Shown here: in pieces, positions 1-11,021 of the stretch
How positions within the stretch are numbered: the first letter of the stretch is position 1
Layout: the number at the start of each line of letters is the position of its first letter
Assembly: GCF_020497125.1 (NCBI RefSeq)
Contig: NC_059072.1
Location: 306,484,781 to 306,548,780, forward strand
From: Mauremys mutica
Lineage: Eukaryota > Chordata > Testudines > Geoemydidae
DNA: 64,000 nt
Reading direction: 5' to 3'
Program-made: the position numbers and the translations under genes
Notes under the pieces: generated by a model
Told to the model about the DNA's origin: nothing
Database searches by the model: none
The model's input: the letters and a program-made list of their open reading frames with translations, nothing else

Positions 1-1855
1 TGACCTCACAACTAGTCAGTGAGGATGACACAAGAATCAGCCAAGTAATTCCCTCGCTGTGCCTGCTGAGGGAGAGAACTGAGATGCATGCAGATCTACT
101 TCCAGGAATGGGATGACATCACTGGTGAATCACCAGTGCAAGTCATGATGACTACTCTTCTGGTAAATTGCCGTCTTCAAGGCATCAGGGGAGAGTGCTG
201 CTGGGTGATAACATATCTAAGTGCCCTGATTCAGTGGTTCCTTCCTGTGAGCAGACAATGACTAGGAAAGAATATGGCATTTGAAAAACAGATTGATGGA
301 GGTAGCTAAAGTCTGCTCTGCTGAGTTTTTAATTTGCTGGGGCTGGAGAGGTGGTGTTGTGAGGAAACAAGCTTTTCTCCCCTTATGCAATTTTTTTCTT
401 CCCAAGTACTATGAAAATAGCAACAAGTTTTGGAGGACACTTGGTTTTACTGTTTCACATTCACAGAATAAATCCACATGTAGCTTTTCATAATTCCCCT
501 CACATTGGTCTAGCTCTGGCTTCAGTGTGGAAGCTACACTGTAGGTGGGTGGAATGTGTGCATTGGCATTTGCATGGATCTTAAGGGGGAATACTGGGAA
601 GAATTTGGATCAGTTCTATTATAACTGTAAGCAAGCCCACAAATCAATACTAGAAGTTATGCTGTTTGCTGGAATGGCTACCTTAATGCATTTCTATAAC
701 TTAACTCTAGCATGAGGATAGGTTATTGACTTACTGCCCAAGCCCCAGTGTGGAGGGCCAGTGGACTGCTTGTCTGCACCTTACACTTTGACCTTCTGGC
801 TTCAGTAACCCTCCCAGGAGCCAAAACTCCCACAGGCATAGCTCTGTGTTACTGGAGCACACAAACCTTCCCAACGTCCGCAGGGAAAGGAGTAAAAGTT
901 AGGGATGATAAAAGTTCCCATTTGTAGTTATGGAAAATGCTTTCCTAAATAAAACATTTGTTAGGAAATGAGTAAATCATTCTAGAACAATGATTTTAGA
1001 ATATCTTTAGGTGCATAACAAAGAAGTCCTCGAGCCCTAACACTCAAGGCAGGAGGCTGAGGAATTGCATAGAATGATGGTGGTGTAGTAGGTGCCTACT
1101 ATAACACGTGTGTGTGGTTGGGGGGCCCCAGCACTGGGCAGTAATGTTATGGCTCTGCTCCCCAAGTAACAACACTGTAACAAAGCTAACAACTAATGGA
1201 TAAAGGTTTGAGGGCCCCTTTATTCCTCTTGCTCATTTTGTGGGTCTGGAGGCAGGTTGGAGAGAATCAGGGCGATGGCCCCAGCCTGTCACTGGAAGAA
1301 CTCCTTCTCCAACTGGGCATGGAGGTGATCTTGGGCGTCCTCTGCCTGCTTCTGTGCCACAGCTGCCAAGTCTGGCCTCAGACTAGAACTGCTGCCAGTC
1401 CCAAGCTGCAGTGGAGAGCAGCTCAGCCACCTGCTCCCTTGCTGCTTGCAGGCCCAGCCATGCCCAGTCCCACTCCTTCAAAATGGGAGCCAGGTGAGAT
1501 GTGTGGGCTACACCAGCAAGGGAGCTGGTGCTGGGGCAGGGGCCCAACTCTGGTGCAGAACAGCTTGGGGCTAGCAGGAATGAGTGGAAGGGGGTTGGGT
1601 TTCACCCCCCACACCTCCCAGGTGCTGCCATCTCAGATGGGACTACAAAGCTGTGGTCCCTGATTTCCGTTCCTAGTACACCAAGCAGTCACTGTCATAG
1701 TGGTGACAGACAGCCACATCCAGCTGCCCTGCCACCACAGTGAAGTGCTCACACCCTATGGTGCAGCGGCAGCGCCTTCAGGAGCATCAGTAGGATCCCT
1801 CTTTCTCCCCACTTGTCCTTCCCATCTGACCTTCCTCCCGTTCATACCTTATTAC
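1..1855. other. No recognised gene or repeat
   Basis: Mostly AT-rich unique-looking sequence. A 155-codon open frame at 1196-1663 has no recognisable domain and overlaps open frames on both strands, so I do not call it a gene. Confidence 0.5.
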
Positions 1856-2390
1856 TAGGGGCCTACCAAATACATGGCCGTGGAAAAACATGTCACAGAC
1901 TGTGAAATCTGGTCTCCCCGATGAAATCTGGCTATCGTAGGTGGCTGTGGTATTGCCACCCTTATTTCTGCTGCTGCTGGTGGCACTGCCTTCAGAGCTG
2001 GGTACCCGGCCAGCAACTGCAGCTCTCTGGCCACCCAGCTCTGAAGGAAGCATCTCTGCCAGCAGCAGCGGGGAAGTAATGGTGGCATGGTATGGTACTG
2101 CCACCTTTACTTCTCTGCTACTGCTGGCAGTGGCACTGCTTTCAGAGCTGGGTTCCTGACCAACAGCCATCACTTTCCAGCAGCCCAGCTCTAAAGGCAG
2201 CACAGAAGTAAGGGTGGCAGTAACGCAATCCCCCTAAAATAGCCGTGTGACCCCCCTCACCTGACCCTGTTTTGGGTCGGGACCCTCATGGTTGAAACAC
2301 TATGAAATGTAATATTTAAATATCTGAAACTGTGACATTCAAGATTATTAAAAATTTACCAAAATGGACCGTGAATTTGGTAGGGCCCTA
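1856..2390. mobile_element. Non-autonomous hAT-like element (TAGGGGCCTACCAAAT family)
   Basis: The ends are imperfect inverted repeats: TAGGGGCCTACCAAAT at the left and GAATTTGGTAGGGCCCTA at the right. The interior is GC-rich with partly repeated and inverted blocks around CTTCAGAGCTGG, and no transposase. The flanking octamers agree at only four of eight positions, all differences being transitions, so the target duplication is decayed. A second copy starts near 63804 and runs off the window end. Confidence 0.72.
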
Positions 2391-3782
2391 CCCATCATTG
2401 CTTTTAGGTATGTGAAAGATTTTTAAAGACAGCTCCCTCTCTCTTCCCTTTCCTGCGTGGAATGACTAATATAAAAATAGCCACTAGTGCACTTCCTGTT
2501 ACAGGTCAAAATGTTTTGGTATTTCCATGCTGCAAGAAACTTTGGGGTTTTGCCCCAATTCAGAACAAAACTTCAGGAAACTGTAAGGTTTATTTATTTA
2601 TTGTGGAAAAGAAATGCCATTTTTCAGCCAATTCTAATAATTATGATGAAATCAAGTGAGTGACATTGATGTGATCATGGCAGAATCAGAATCTGTATTT
2701 TTAATGACTTTTCAAGATGCCTAGAGCCTTGTATAGGCATCTTTATGCATCTAAGTCTAAAGAATTAAAAAGCAGATAAGAGAGGTCCCTGTGTAGAAGG
2801 TGCACAACCACCAGCAGTGCTGCCTAGTGGTCAGGTGGTGGTTGGCAGAACATCTCCCCATTGAAGCACGTTCCTGTCCTTCAGAACCCTCATCCCAAGA
2901 GTTTCCAGTTCTCCCCTATAGCAGAAGGGCTTTGAGAGCTGGGTCCTTGAACAGCCAATCTTTTCCTGCTGGCCTCTCACCAGAGGTGAAGGCTCTTCTT
3001 GTTGTATTGTCCACTCAGAGTAGAGGAACCCAGGTCCACCTTCTTCACTGTGCTCCAGTCCTGGGTGCAATGATGGGCAGCTTGTGGTGCCAAGCCACTG
3101 CCCCTCCTCCCCAGACCACTTCCTACCCCAGTCTCCTTCAGTTTCCCAGAGTAAATCACTCAATCAAGGTTCTGACCCTCACACTCCATCCCCTGCTTCT
3201 TCTTTGTGGGTGTGCACAGGGCTACATTGTCAGGGCCTGGGCAATGAGTTCTTGGGTAGTACTTTCCTCTCAGATCAGCCATCCACTCCCTACCTCCGAA
3301 CTGCTCTGCTTCCCTTTTTAAAGCCACGCCTTCAGGTGGGGCTGCGTGAGCCCAGAGCTGAGAATTGCTACATGAAAGCGCCTCCTAACCATATGTATGT
3401 CAATGCATAGCCGATCTCTCCAGTTCTACAGTTGTTGTTGTTGAATGGTTGGCTGGTTGTTTTTGTAAAGCAAGTACTTCTAATCTTAGCAAAATAAAGC
3501 ATAACACTTCTCTACTTGGAGTATTTTGGGCTAGTTTGTATCCCTGTAGAAGGGGAAGGCCCATCCGAGCAATCCCGTAAGGGGGAAAATCCTGTTCCTG
3601 ATTCCAGTCAGACAGACATCATATGCAGGTGAGTTTTTTCAGAGGGGAAAAATTAAACTGCCTGAAATACCTTTGCTACCAAAGGATTTATCTTTCTTTT
3701 CAGTTGGGAGTTCTACCAGAACACTTCTCTTCTCATTAGGGGGGAATTAAATAGAGAAGAATTTCTCTACTAGGATTCAGTC
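2391..3782. other. No recognised gene or repeat
   Basis: Unique-looking sequence. The 173-codon frame at 2800-3321 overlaps frames on both strands and shows no domain, so it is not called. Confidence 0.45.
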
Positions 3783-3839
3783 TCTGAAAGTTGAGGCCTA
3801 TGGAGTACAGTTGTCCAGCTCCCTGAGGCCCAACTAAGG

Positions 3840-3925
3840 AAAGCACTTAAGCATGGGTGTAAGTTCCTTTGAGTTCAATGAGATCTAAGCATGAGCTTAA
3901 CGGCTTTTCTGAAAGAGCTGGTGAT
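3840..3925. repeat. Ancient dispersed amniote repeat fragment (AAGCACTTAAGCAT type)
   Basis: Carries the AAGCACTTAAGCATG and CATGAGCTTAACGGCTTTTCTGAA blocks around a TTGAGTTCAATG core. I recognise this foldback pattern from old repeats dispersed in reptile and bird genomes. No sharp boundaries are visible. Confidence 0.45.
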
Positions 3926-4039
3926 CCACACAGTTCTAACAGCTACAGGGTGCAAGGATCCAGGTAAGTGTTGGCTATCCTAGGCCAGGATCCCAGTGTA
4001 CATAGGATCAATCACGTCTTAACCTGCCACTGCCTGTGA

Positions 4040-4190
4040 TGTCGGTAGATATTATTTTCATTTCCAGATGGATAATTTGAGACATACTTAAATGAAGTAG
4101 CTTCCTTGTCCAGAGCCACCCAGCAAGTTAGTTACAGAGCTTGGAACAGACCTCGGAATTCCCTGAGTCTTGTGCTCTATCAACAAGAAC
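4040..4190 (-). repeat. MIR-type SINE fragment
   Basis: Matches the reverse strand of MIR: a fraction like TTTTCATTTCCAGATGG, then a CAGAGCCACCCAGCAAGTTAG block and GAGCTTGGAACAGACCTC. It is old and diverged, with no target duplication visible. Confidence 0.65.
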
Positions 4191-5236
4191 ACACCCATTT
4201 TCACTGTTTACAGTGGGACAAATGAAAACACCTATTTTTCAGTCATTTTCTGATGTTTTTTTGGGGGACGGGGGTGGGGGGGTTAAAATGGTCCAGATTT
4301 GGTATCTGCCCAAAGATGAGTATTTGGGGAGATGCTGAGAAAAAATACTTCAGCCATCTCAAATACGTAACAGTAAAGTGGCCTATTTCCCCATGACTGA
4401 TCAACCAACCAAAATATTCTGTAGCTTTTATTTATTTAAAAACACTGCTCTAGCTGGGGAGAAGAAGCTGAAATTTATAGGGAAATAGCTCTTAGTGAGA
4501 AACCATTCATTTTAGTGTTCCAGTGAACACTGATTTTTATCTGATTGGATTATGACCTATTAAAAACCACTCTGGACAGCCGTTCTGTTCACATGTGAGT
4601 GGCTGATTTATGGCAGCTGAGCATTTAATTCTTTGCAGAAGCAAATGAGGCCAGGGCTTCATGTTCACTGTGCACATTAAGACAGTGAAAAATACAGAAT
4701 AAAGATATATAAGTAGTAGGAAGGAGGGAAGGGAAGGAGGCATAAAATCAGGAGAAACTTTTAAAATGATTTAACATGACATTTGACAGCAAAATCTCAG
4801 TTATTGAAAATACACAAGTTTTGGATACATTGCATAAAAATGAGGCTGACCATGTTTTACTGGAATTCCCATAGCTAGAACACACACCTCTACTCACTAG
4901 AAGGAAGAAGTGGTAAAACATAAGGGACTACATAAAAGTTAGTACAGAAACTGGTTGACAAACTTCAAGTGAAATATTTTCCTGTTGGAAATTGACAAAA
5001 TCCCATTTTCCATAGGGGAAAAATACCAACTTCAACATAATCTTCTACCAGGAAAATCGCTATGTAAAACACTTTGGTTTGGGCCAACCCATCATGTACT
5101 TGAACTGATGTTTTACCTTCTAGGAGTTATAGTTCTTGCTCCCTCATGTTCTGAATCTTCCATAGGGACCATGCTCCCTGGCTAGATTGCATCTTCCATC
5201 ATGCACTACAGTCTTTGTCCCTGTGGTTGAATCACT
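4191..5236. other. No recognised gene or repeat
   Basis: AT-rich sequence with a short G-rich tract near 4263-4281. No coding or repeat signal recognised. Confidence 0.45.
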
Positions 5237-5244
5237 GCAGAGCA

Positions 5245-5367
5245 TAGGGTGACCAGATAGCAAGTGTAAAAAATCGGGACGGGGGTTGGGGGTAATAGGT
5301 GCCTATATAAGAAAAAGCCCCCAAAATCAGGACTGTCCCTATAAAATCGGGACATCTGGTCACCCTA
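5245..5367. mobile_element. Short hAT-like MITE (TAGGGTGACCAGA family) with 8-bp TSD
   Basis: A 123-bp palindromic element with inverted ends TAGGGTGACCAGA and TCTGGTCACCCTA. It is flanked by an exact 8-bp duplication GCAGAGCA (5237-5244 and 5368-5375). The element is non-coding. A relative lies at 48398-48521. Confidence 0.9.
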
Positions 5368-5910
5368 GCAGAGCATCTTGTGAGTCCCATGGGGCCACAG
5401 CCGGAGATTGTGGTGCGTTGTGGAATTAAGCTTCATAGCAGAGAATGGAGCCATAATGGACCTGGAACAGCAAAGCCTATTAAACACCATGACAGTATAG
5501 GTGAACACAGAGATTAACATCAACACAAAACAAAATATTTTGAGATTTAAAAATAGAAATGTTTTGGAACTTTTCATGCCACAGAAAAGTTTAGATATTG
5601 ATTTTTGCTTTTGTCCTGAATTGGAGTGAAATGTCCAAATATCAGAATTTTCCGTGGGATGGAAATTCCATTTTTAATCAGCTCTAATTATTACCAGCGT
5701 TGCATCTGCTAGTCTGACTCAAGATCTCCCATCCACAAAACGACCAGTGATAACTTGCTTAGTTTGCATGATCAAAGAAGAGCACCGCATCAGGTGCTGC
5801 AGCTTTTGGCACTGCACTCACCTTTAGAAGACTGAAACTTGAAGCTTTTACTTGAAACTTTAGCTTTTATATTGCCAGGCAGCAGGCACTATCCATAAAC
5901 TGCAATAACA

Positions 5911-6000
5911 ATGACACTTAGCATATATAGCGCTTCACATTTTGAAGTTTAATACAAACATTAACTGATCTATATTCACTGGGGCATGGGGAATAGTTAT
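5911..6000 (-). repeat. MIR/core-SINE-like fragment upstream of the receptor exon
   Basis: Contains TATATAGCGCTTCACATTTT and ACAAACATTAACTGATC, which resemble the 3' half of MIR-type SINEs on the reverse strand. It lies about 125 bp upstream of the receptor exon, inside the inferred intron. Confidence 0.5.
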
Positions 6001-6104
6001 TAATTTAACCAGCTTTTATTTTTCCACTGCTATTTACAGCTTTTAACTTTCAGTCAAATGGTTGCAATGCTGACTTGAGGGATGATGTGGTGTAAATTTC
6101 ATAA

Positions 6105-6124
6105 CAAATTTTTTTATTTTCAGG
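6105..6124 (+). promoter_or_regulatory. Splice acceptor just upstream of the receptor start codon
   Basis: A pyrimidine-rich run ends in TTTTCAG at 6117-6123, followed by one G and then the ATG. This is a textbook 3' splice site. It implies a 5'-UTR intron, with the non-coding first exon(s) further upstream or outside the window. I could not place the donor exon. Confidence 0.75.
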
Positions 6125-7096
6125 ATGCCAGAAGACTCAAACATGACTGAGTTATTTTCAGAGATGTGCCAAAATGACAACGCCACCAACATGTCAAAGT
6201 TGGACAACTGCTCTATGGATGACTTCAAGCATGATGTTTATCCCCCAGTATATCTCCCAGTATTTGCCTTAGGTATCTTTGGAAATGGCCTTTCCATATA
6301 TGTTTTCCTGAAGCTTTACAGGAAAAAGACTCCAGTGAATGTTTTCATGCTGAACTTGGCTATTTCAGACCTCCTGTTTGTGTGGACTTTACCCTTCCGG
6401 GCCACCTACTACCTGATGAAATCTCAATGGGTATTTGGGGATATATTTTGCAGGATTGTGTCTTATAGCTTTTATGTTAATATGTACTGCAGCATTTATT
6501 TTCTAACTGTGCTGAGCATTGTTCGTTTTGTGGCTATTGTTCATCCTTTCAAACATTTGAAACTAAATGCCATCAAGTATTCTAGAATCATATGTGCGGT
6601 GATATGGGGTTTTGTGATGACAGTTAGCAGCGTGATGCTGTTCAAGGAACGCATGGGCAAGGGCTACCCACACAAGTGCTTAGATGTCCAAGAGGAGACT
6701 GTACCGAAGCTTCTCGTGATGAACTATATTGTCCTGATAGTGGGCTTCCTCCTCCCATTTTGCACAATAATTTGCTGCTATGTGCTTGTGATCAAAGCTT
6801 TGCTTAAGCCCAGGGTTCCGAAAGCGAAGATAAGAGCTTCTCATAAGAAGGCAGTGTCAACCATCGTCATCACTTTATTCATGTTTCTGCTTTGTTTCCT
6901 GCCATATCACATACTAAGAACTGTCTTCTTGCTGGAAAAGTGTAAGGCCTTTATGGCCAACTGTTGCAATTTGCTGACTAAAGCGGCAGTCATCACTCAT
7001 TCCCTTGCTGCAATGAATAGTTGCCTAGATCCTGTACTCTATTACTTTGCTGGAGAAAACTTCAAAGAGAGACTCAAAAGTATATATAAAAGGTAG
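6125..7096 (+). CDS. CYSLTR2: Cysteinyl leukotriene receptor 2-like GPCR, single coding exon
   Basis: The 323-residue product is a class A seven-transmembrane receptor. By family knowledge it would bind cysteinyl leukotrienes (LTC4/LTD4) at the plasma membrane and signal mainly through Gq. The N-terminus has four N-glycosylation sequons (N6, N19, N22, N28). Landmarks seen: GN at N54 (TM1), LAISD with D82 (TM2), C109 and C185 for the TM3-ECL2 disulfide, VRF with R134 replacing DRY (TM3), W161 (TM4), P211 (TM5), FLPYH with P260 (TM6), and DPVLYY with P303 replacing NPxxY (TM7). The VRF motif, the GNGLSIYVF and VNVFMLNLAISDLLF blocks and FAGENFK favour CYSLTR2 over CYSLTR1. The ATG lies two bases after a splice acceptor, so the start is well placed and the coding region is one exon, as in mammals. 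The tail ends soon after helix 8 and is about 20-25 residues shorter than I recall for the human protein (346 aa). A CYSLTR2-like paralogue cannot be excluded. Confidence 0.88.
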   Translation: MPEDSNMTELFSEMCQNDNATNMSKLDNCSMDDFKHDVYPPVYLPVFALGIFGNGLSIYVFLKLYRKKTPVNVFMLNLAISDLLFVWTLPFRATYYLMKSQWVFGDIFCRIVSYSFYVNMYCSIYFLTVLSIVRFVAIVHPFKHLKLNAIKYSRIICAVIWGFVMTVSSVMLFKERMGKGYPHKCLDVQEETVPKLLVMNYIVLIVGFLLPFCTIICCYVLVIKALLKPRVPKAKIRASHKKAVSTIVITLFMFLLCFLPYHILRTVFLLEKCKAFMANCCNLLTKAAVITHSLAAMNSCLDPVLYYFAGENFKERLKSIYKR

Positions 7097-7189
7097 AGGA
7101 TGAAGAATCAAATGGGCATTCCTTATTGGGAGTATTTTCTAGTGATCAAACCCCAGGACTTTGAAAGATCATGGGTCTTTTAATCTATG

Positions 7190-7315
7190 CCGCTGACTTG
7201 CCATGTGACCTGGGGTGAATCACGTAACTCTGTGCCTCCATTTCCCTATCTCTAAAGTGGGGCTAGTATCTCAGAACACCGTGTGAATTTTCTTCATAAA
7301 CGGTTGTAAAGATCC
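7190..7315 (+). repeat. MIR-type SINE fragment in the receptor 3' region
   Basis: Shows the MIR order: CATGTGACCTGGGGTGAATCA, then CTGTGCCTCCATTTCCCTAT, then TCTAAAGTGGGG. It starts about 95 bp after the stop codon, so it is probably within the 3' UTR. Confidence 0.7.
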
Positions 7316-7976
7316 ACCCTGGGATTATGCCTATTTCTCTTCCACTGAGTAAAAACCAGCCAAAAAGAGGCTTTTGTCCTTTAAGAAGCCCTCTACTCCA
7401 GAGGACTTCATTTACTGGTAACACAAACTGAAAAAAAAAAGACCTTTAATTCTGGGAAACAGACTGGGTCTGTGGTTTTGTCATCTCCAAACTCTTGCTT
7501 TTCTCTCCCCAAAAGCACCCACAAGCCCCTTGCATTCTGGATCCACCTGTTCCTCAAAACTGGGATTACTGGTCCCTCCCTCAAAGTTGCCTCTCCATTG
7601 GCTACTCCAACCCTCAGAGCATAGTCTCAGTGCTTTTCAATACCTCGATCCCTCCCTAGGCATTACCATTAATTTCAGGCCTCTTTTCTTTAGTAACACC
7701 TCTTTTTTTCTTTCCCATCCAGGGAGCATCTTTAGACTGCTCAGGCATCCTTTTTATTGGGATCAGGTGCTGCATCACTAACTGGCCAATAAGCCACCAC
7801 TGAGAGTACCTAATTGCTCTCAGGTGGGGTTTAGGGGGCCATTGTAGGCCAGTTAAGCCTCGATTCGCTTTGAAGGGCTACTTGCCCCATGATAAAAGGG
7901 TGTGGAGAAACTTGGATGGGTGATATTATAGAAATGCAAAGTATTATTTTCAATAACTACCACTGAGATAGCTTGT
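7316..7976. other. Probable 3' UTR or downstream DNA, no further feature
   Basis: No splice, coding or repeat signal recognised apart from a short A-run near 7430. Confidence 0.4.
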
Positions 7977-8008
7977 GGGGAGGGATAGCTCAGTGGTTTG
8001 AGCATTGG
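7977..8008 (+). repeat. Head fragment of a cryptodiran tRNA-derived SINE
   Basis: Only the 5' tRNA-like head with the A box (TAGCTCAGTGG) is present. It matches the head of the fuller copy at 35218-35425 and then switches abruptly to an unrelated repeat. Confidence 0.7.
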
Positions 8009-8009
8009 A

Positions 8010-8136
8010 ACACTTGTGCTCCAGCTCTAGCCTCTCCATTGTTAATGTACCAATCAGACTGCATTATACAGTCCCAGTCTGCCCCTTGGATAATGCTGGC
8101 TTGGAAAATTTGTTATAGTCTGAAAATAGGTAGGTG
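8010..8136 (+). repeat. Left arm of a ~1-kb-spaced inverted repeat
   Basis: Runs from GCTCCAGCTCTAGC through CTGAAAATAGGTAGGT and is nearly the reverse complement of 9167-9292. Both arms look like copies of one dispersed repeat in opposite orientation. No coding content. Confidence 0.8.
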
Positions 8137-8302
8137 AGAAAGCTCTCTGGCTGGGTTTACAGGATTGGACCCATGAACTCACTGGGCATTTGTATAATTG
8201 AATTCTAAAGTTCCTTGTGAATAATCTGACTTGTGTATAAAGGATTCCCATCTCCATATCAAAAGGCCCTTTTATAAGGTGCTATACATCTAATTACAGT
8301 AG

Positions 8303-8328
8303 AATAAAGTGGGGGAATATTCAATAAA
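8303..8328 (+). promoter_or_regulatory. Candidate polyadenylation signals for the receptor gene
   Basis: Two AATAAA hexamers (8303-8308 and 8323-8328) lie about 1.2 kb after the stop codon. They are the first good signals I see on the plus strand downstream of the gene. Use of these sites is inferred. If they are used, the 3' UTR would include a MIR, a SINE head and one arm of an inverted repeat. Confidence 0.4.
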
Positions 8329-9090
8329 TTGAGTGGACAGAATGTCTGAATATTTGCCTCTGCCAGTAATCACTCTGAGTTTTTACCCCAAATGCCCACT
8401 GTCACGCTGCATCCACTCAACAAATAGCACATAGCAACACCAGTCCTCTTCCCACAAAAGTTGAAGCAACAGAGAAATGGCTTTTAAAAGCATGACAATG
8501 TCACAAAAACCAACGGGATTTCATTAAGCTGATCAATAAAATGATCAGGAACATTAATCAACATTTTCAGAACATGTAAATATGAAGCTATTCCTTTTTC
8601 TGTGTTTTGGGGTTTCTTTGAGTTTTAGGAAGGATCAACCTCATCCTTATAGAATGTTGGTTGCAAATTGAATTCAGTAACCACAGCTGCATAATAAACC
8701 ACACCTACATACATCATTAGGACTAAAGCTTCCATCCTTTATTTTCAAAAGCACACATGTCTTTCACGGGAGATGAAGAAAATTGTTCTTTGCTATAGAA
8801 AAACCCTAAGTTGCAACTGGTCACAAGATATCAGTATATTTCCACACATATTGTGCCTTATCTTACTTCTAGTTAAATCAAACCACTCCCATTTATGTCA
8901 ACAGAGCAGCACGGAGACCTCAAACCACCCTCAAGAAAAATTGTTGACGTATTTGCTCAATCGTAACCTATTTTCTTCAAGCACAAAAGGTTCCAGAAGA
9001 TCTAATGCTGGGGAAAATTTGAAGCCATTATAAGTTAGAGGGGACAAAAATAATAGGCAAATCAAAATTTCAAATTTGGATAATTTTTTA
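8329..9090. other. Spacer between inverted repeat arms, no gene recognised
   Basis: AT-rich sequence with no domain-bearing reading frame. An 86-codon frame at 8773-9033 has no recognisable content. Confidence 0.4.
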
Positions 9091-9166
9091 AAAAATGATC
9101 TGTAACTCCAAACAAATTGATGTGCTTTCTACAACCTTTGAGAAATTTGTCCTTTATCATCACTAT

Positions 9167-9292
9167 AAACCTACCTATTTTCAGACTAAAACTAATTTTC
9201 CAAGCCAGCATTATCCAAGAGGCAGACTGGGACTGTATGATGCAGTCTGATTGGTACATTAACAATGGAGAAGCTAGAGCTGGAGCACAAGG
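9167..9292 (-). repeat. Right arm of the inverted repeat
   Basis: Reverse-complement partner of 8010-8136. The sequence family seems to extend inward on this side towards about 9095, where the left arm no longer matches, so the arms are separate insertions rather than one palindrome. Confidence 0.8.
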
Positions 9293-9889
9293 AAATATTG
9301 CTCCTCATATTTATCTTTTATTTGCATATCCCCAGAAAGGGAGTGGTCACAACTATATTTGTACAGAGTGACCACATGAAATAGCATAACACATTCTAAG
9401 GGAATATTTACATGCCTGTGAGCAGCTTTGTTTGCCTCATGTCTTCATAAATGGGAAGCATGCTAGTGCCTCACTAGAATTACATTACATGCCCTACAGT
9501 GTAAATTCTCTTTTTCTGTATTATAAAAAAGGCCTTCTATATATTTAAAATGGAAACTTTTACAGTTTAAAGAATATATTAATTGGCCAAATGCTGACAC
9601 CCCCCCCCGCCCCGCCCCGAAAGATAGGCTAAAAAAAATCTAATAGGAGTTGAAGAACTTAGATTCTCTCGTATGCAAATGATAAAAAAGTCATTCAAAG
9701 CATCACTTTCTTCTAACAGGGCACTTTATTAGAATAAGAAATAGAGGATTTTCTTATTCTCTCTCTTTCTCAGCTTCCCTGTACCATCTCTGGCTACAAC
9801 CTTTCACAGTCTTCCTCTGGCTTAGTTTCTGAACTAGCACATTATGATTACTGATTTATCATTTTGATGGATGAATGGAAAAATTAGGG
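9293..9889. other. No gene recognised; C-rich tract at 9600-9618
   Basis: AT-rich sequence with a short cytosine-rich run near 9600. Confidence 0.4.
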
Positions 9890-10265
9890 GGAAACATTGT
9901 TTCAGGTCAACCTGAAATGAACATTTTTCAGTGAACTGAAAAAGTTAAAAAAAAAATCACTTAGAGTTGAACAAAATGTTTCATTCAACCCAAAATGAAA
10001 TGTTTTGTTTCATTTTTTTATTTTTTTATCTTTTTAAAAAATAAAAATTGAAGTAAAATTTGAAATGAAAAATCATTTTGAATTGAACAATTGAAACATT
10101 TCTAAAATGTAAAAACAAAACATTGAGACTTTTTGGAGGTATTTTTATTTTTGTTTTTTAAGAGAACAATTTGGCAAATTCAACGCAAATTTGTGAAATG
10201 TTTCAGTTTATCCAAATCTGCATTTTTGGGGCGTGAAAAAAAGTTTCACCCAAACAATTTCACCC
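9890..10265. repeat. AT-rich dispersed repeat (GAAACATTGTTTCAGGT type)
   Basis: Repeated TTTCATT / AATGAAA words and recurring GAAACATT and GTTTCA motifs suggest an old, internally repetitive interspersed element. I recall similar sequence from turtle genomes, but the boundaries are soft. Confidence 0.4.
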
Positions 10266-11021
10266 AGGTCTTCTCACAATACGTATCCTCACTCCCTGAA
10301 TCCTCTGGCAATGGTGGGATACCTGCAGTACTGTAATGCAGGACTTTTGAGCAGTTGATCCACATAATCCATGGAACAACTGTCCACAGCTCCCTACCTC
10401 TCGTGACCCACCCATCCCCCACTTAATGGATCTGGGACTCCCCTGAGCAGCTTGGCTATGGTTACCCAGATAAAGCTGAGGCCCACGACCTACCATTTCC
10501 ACTATCAGGTCTGCATGGACATGAAACTAAAAAGCCATGTCATTCCAATTCAAGAGAGAAAATACCTCAAGTTCATGTACACTCCTCTCTCCTTGCCCGC
10601 TTTCAGTTTTTGGAAGGGAGTTGTTCCCCCTTTCTCCCTTATTACAAAAGCTGTGCCAGCTTTGCAAGTGCTCCTTCTTTCCTGCCATTCTCATGTGGGA
10701 GCAACTCTTCCTCTACCCTTCCTCAAGCGGCTACAGATGCTCCCACCCAGCTCCTCTGAGCTGCATCAGATCCTTGTTCTGATGGGGGAGGGTGCACAGG
10801 GCTCTCTCTTAGAAGCCAGATTAATCAAAATAGCCAGAAACATACACATAAAGTCAAAGGCAATGCAAATTGGAAAAGTGCGGTATATCAGCTGTAACTT
10901 CATGATTCGACTAACATTTTGACTCTTAATGGTCATTTTCTGAGCCAGACCTGGATGTGCATTAGCCCTTTTAGTCTTTGATTTATATCATAAGTAAAAT
11001 AGGAGTTTTAAAGGTCTGAAT
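10266..11021. other. No recognised gene or repeat
   Basis: The 156-codon frame at 10452-10922 overlaps another frame on the same strand and has no domain, so it is not called. Confidence 0.4.

Noticed and set aside
1196..1663. 155-codon open frame on the plus strand
   Set aside because: No domain, and overlapping frames on both strands. It lacks splice context or any recognised family.
2800..3321. 173-codon open frame
   Set aside because: Several overlapping frames in both strands, low-information composition and no recognised domain.
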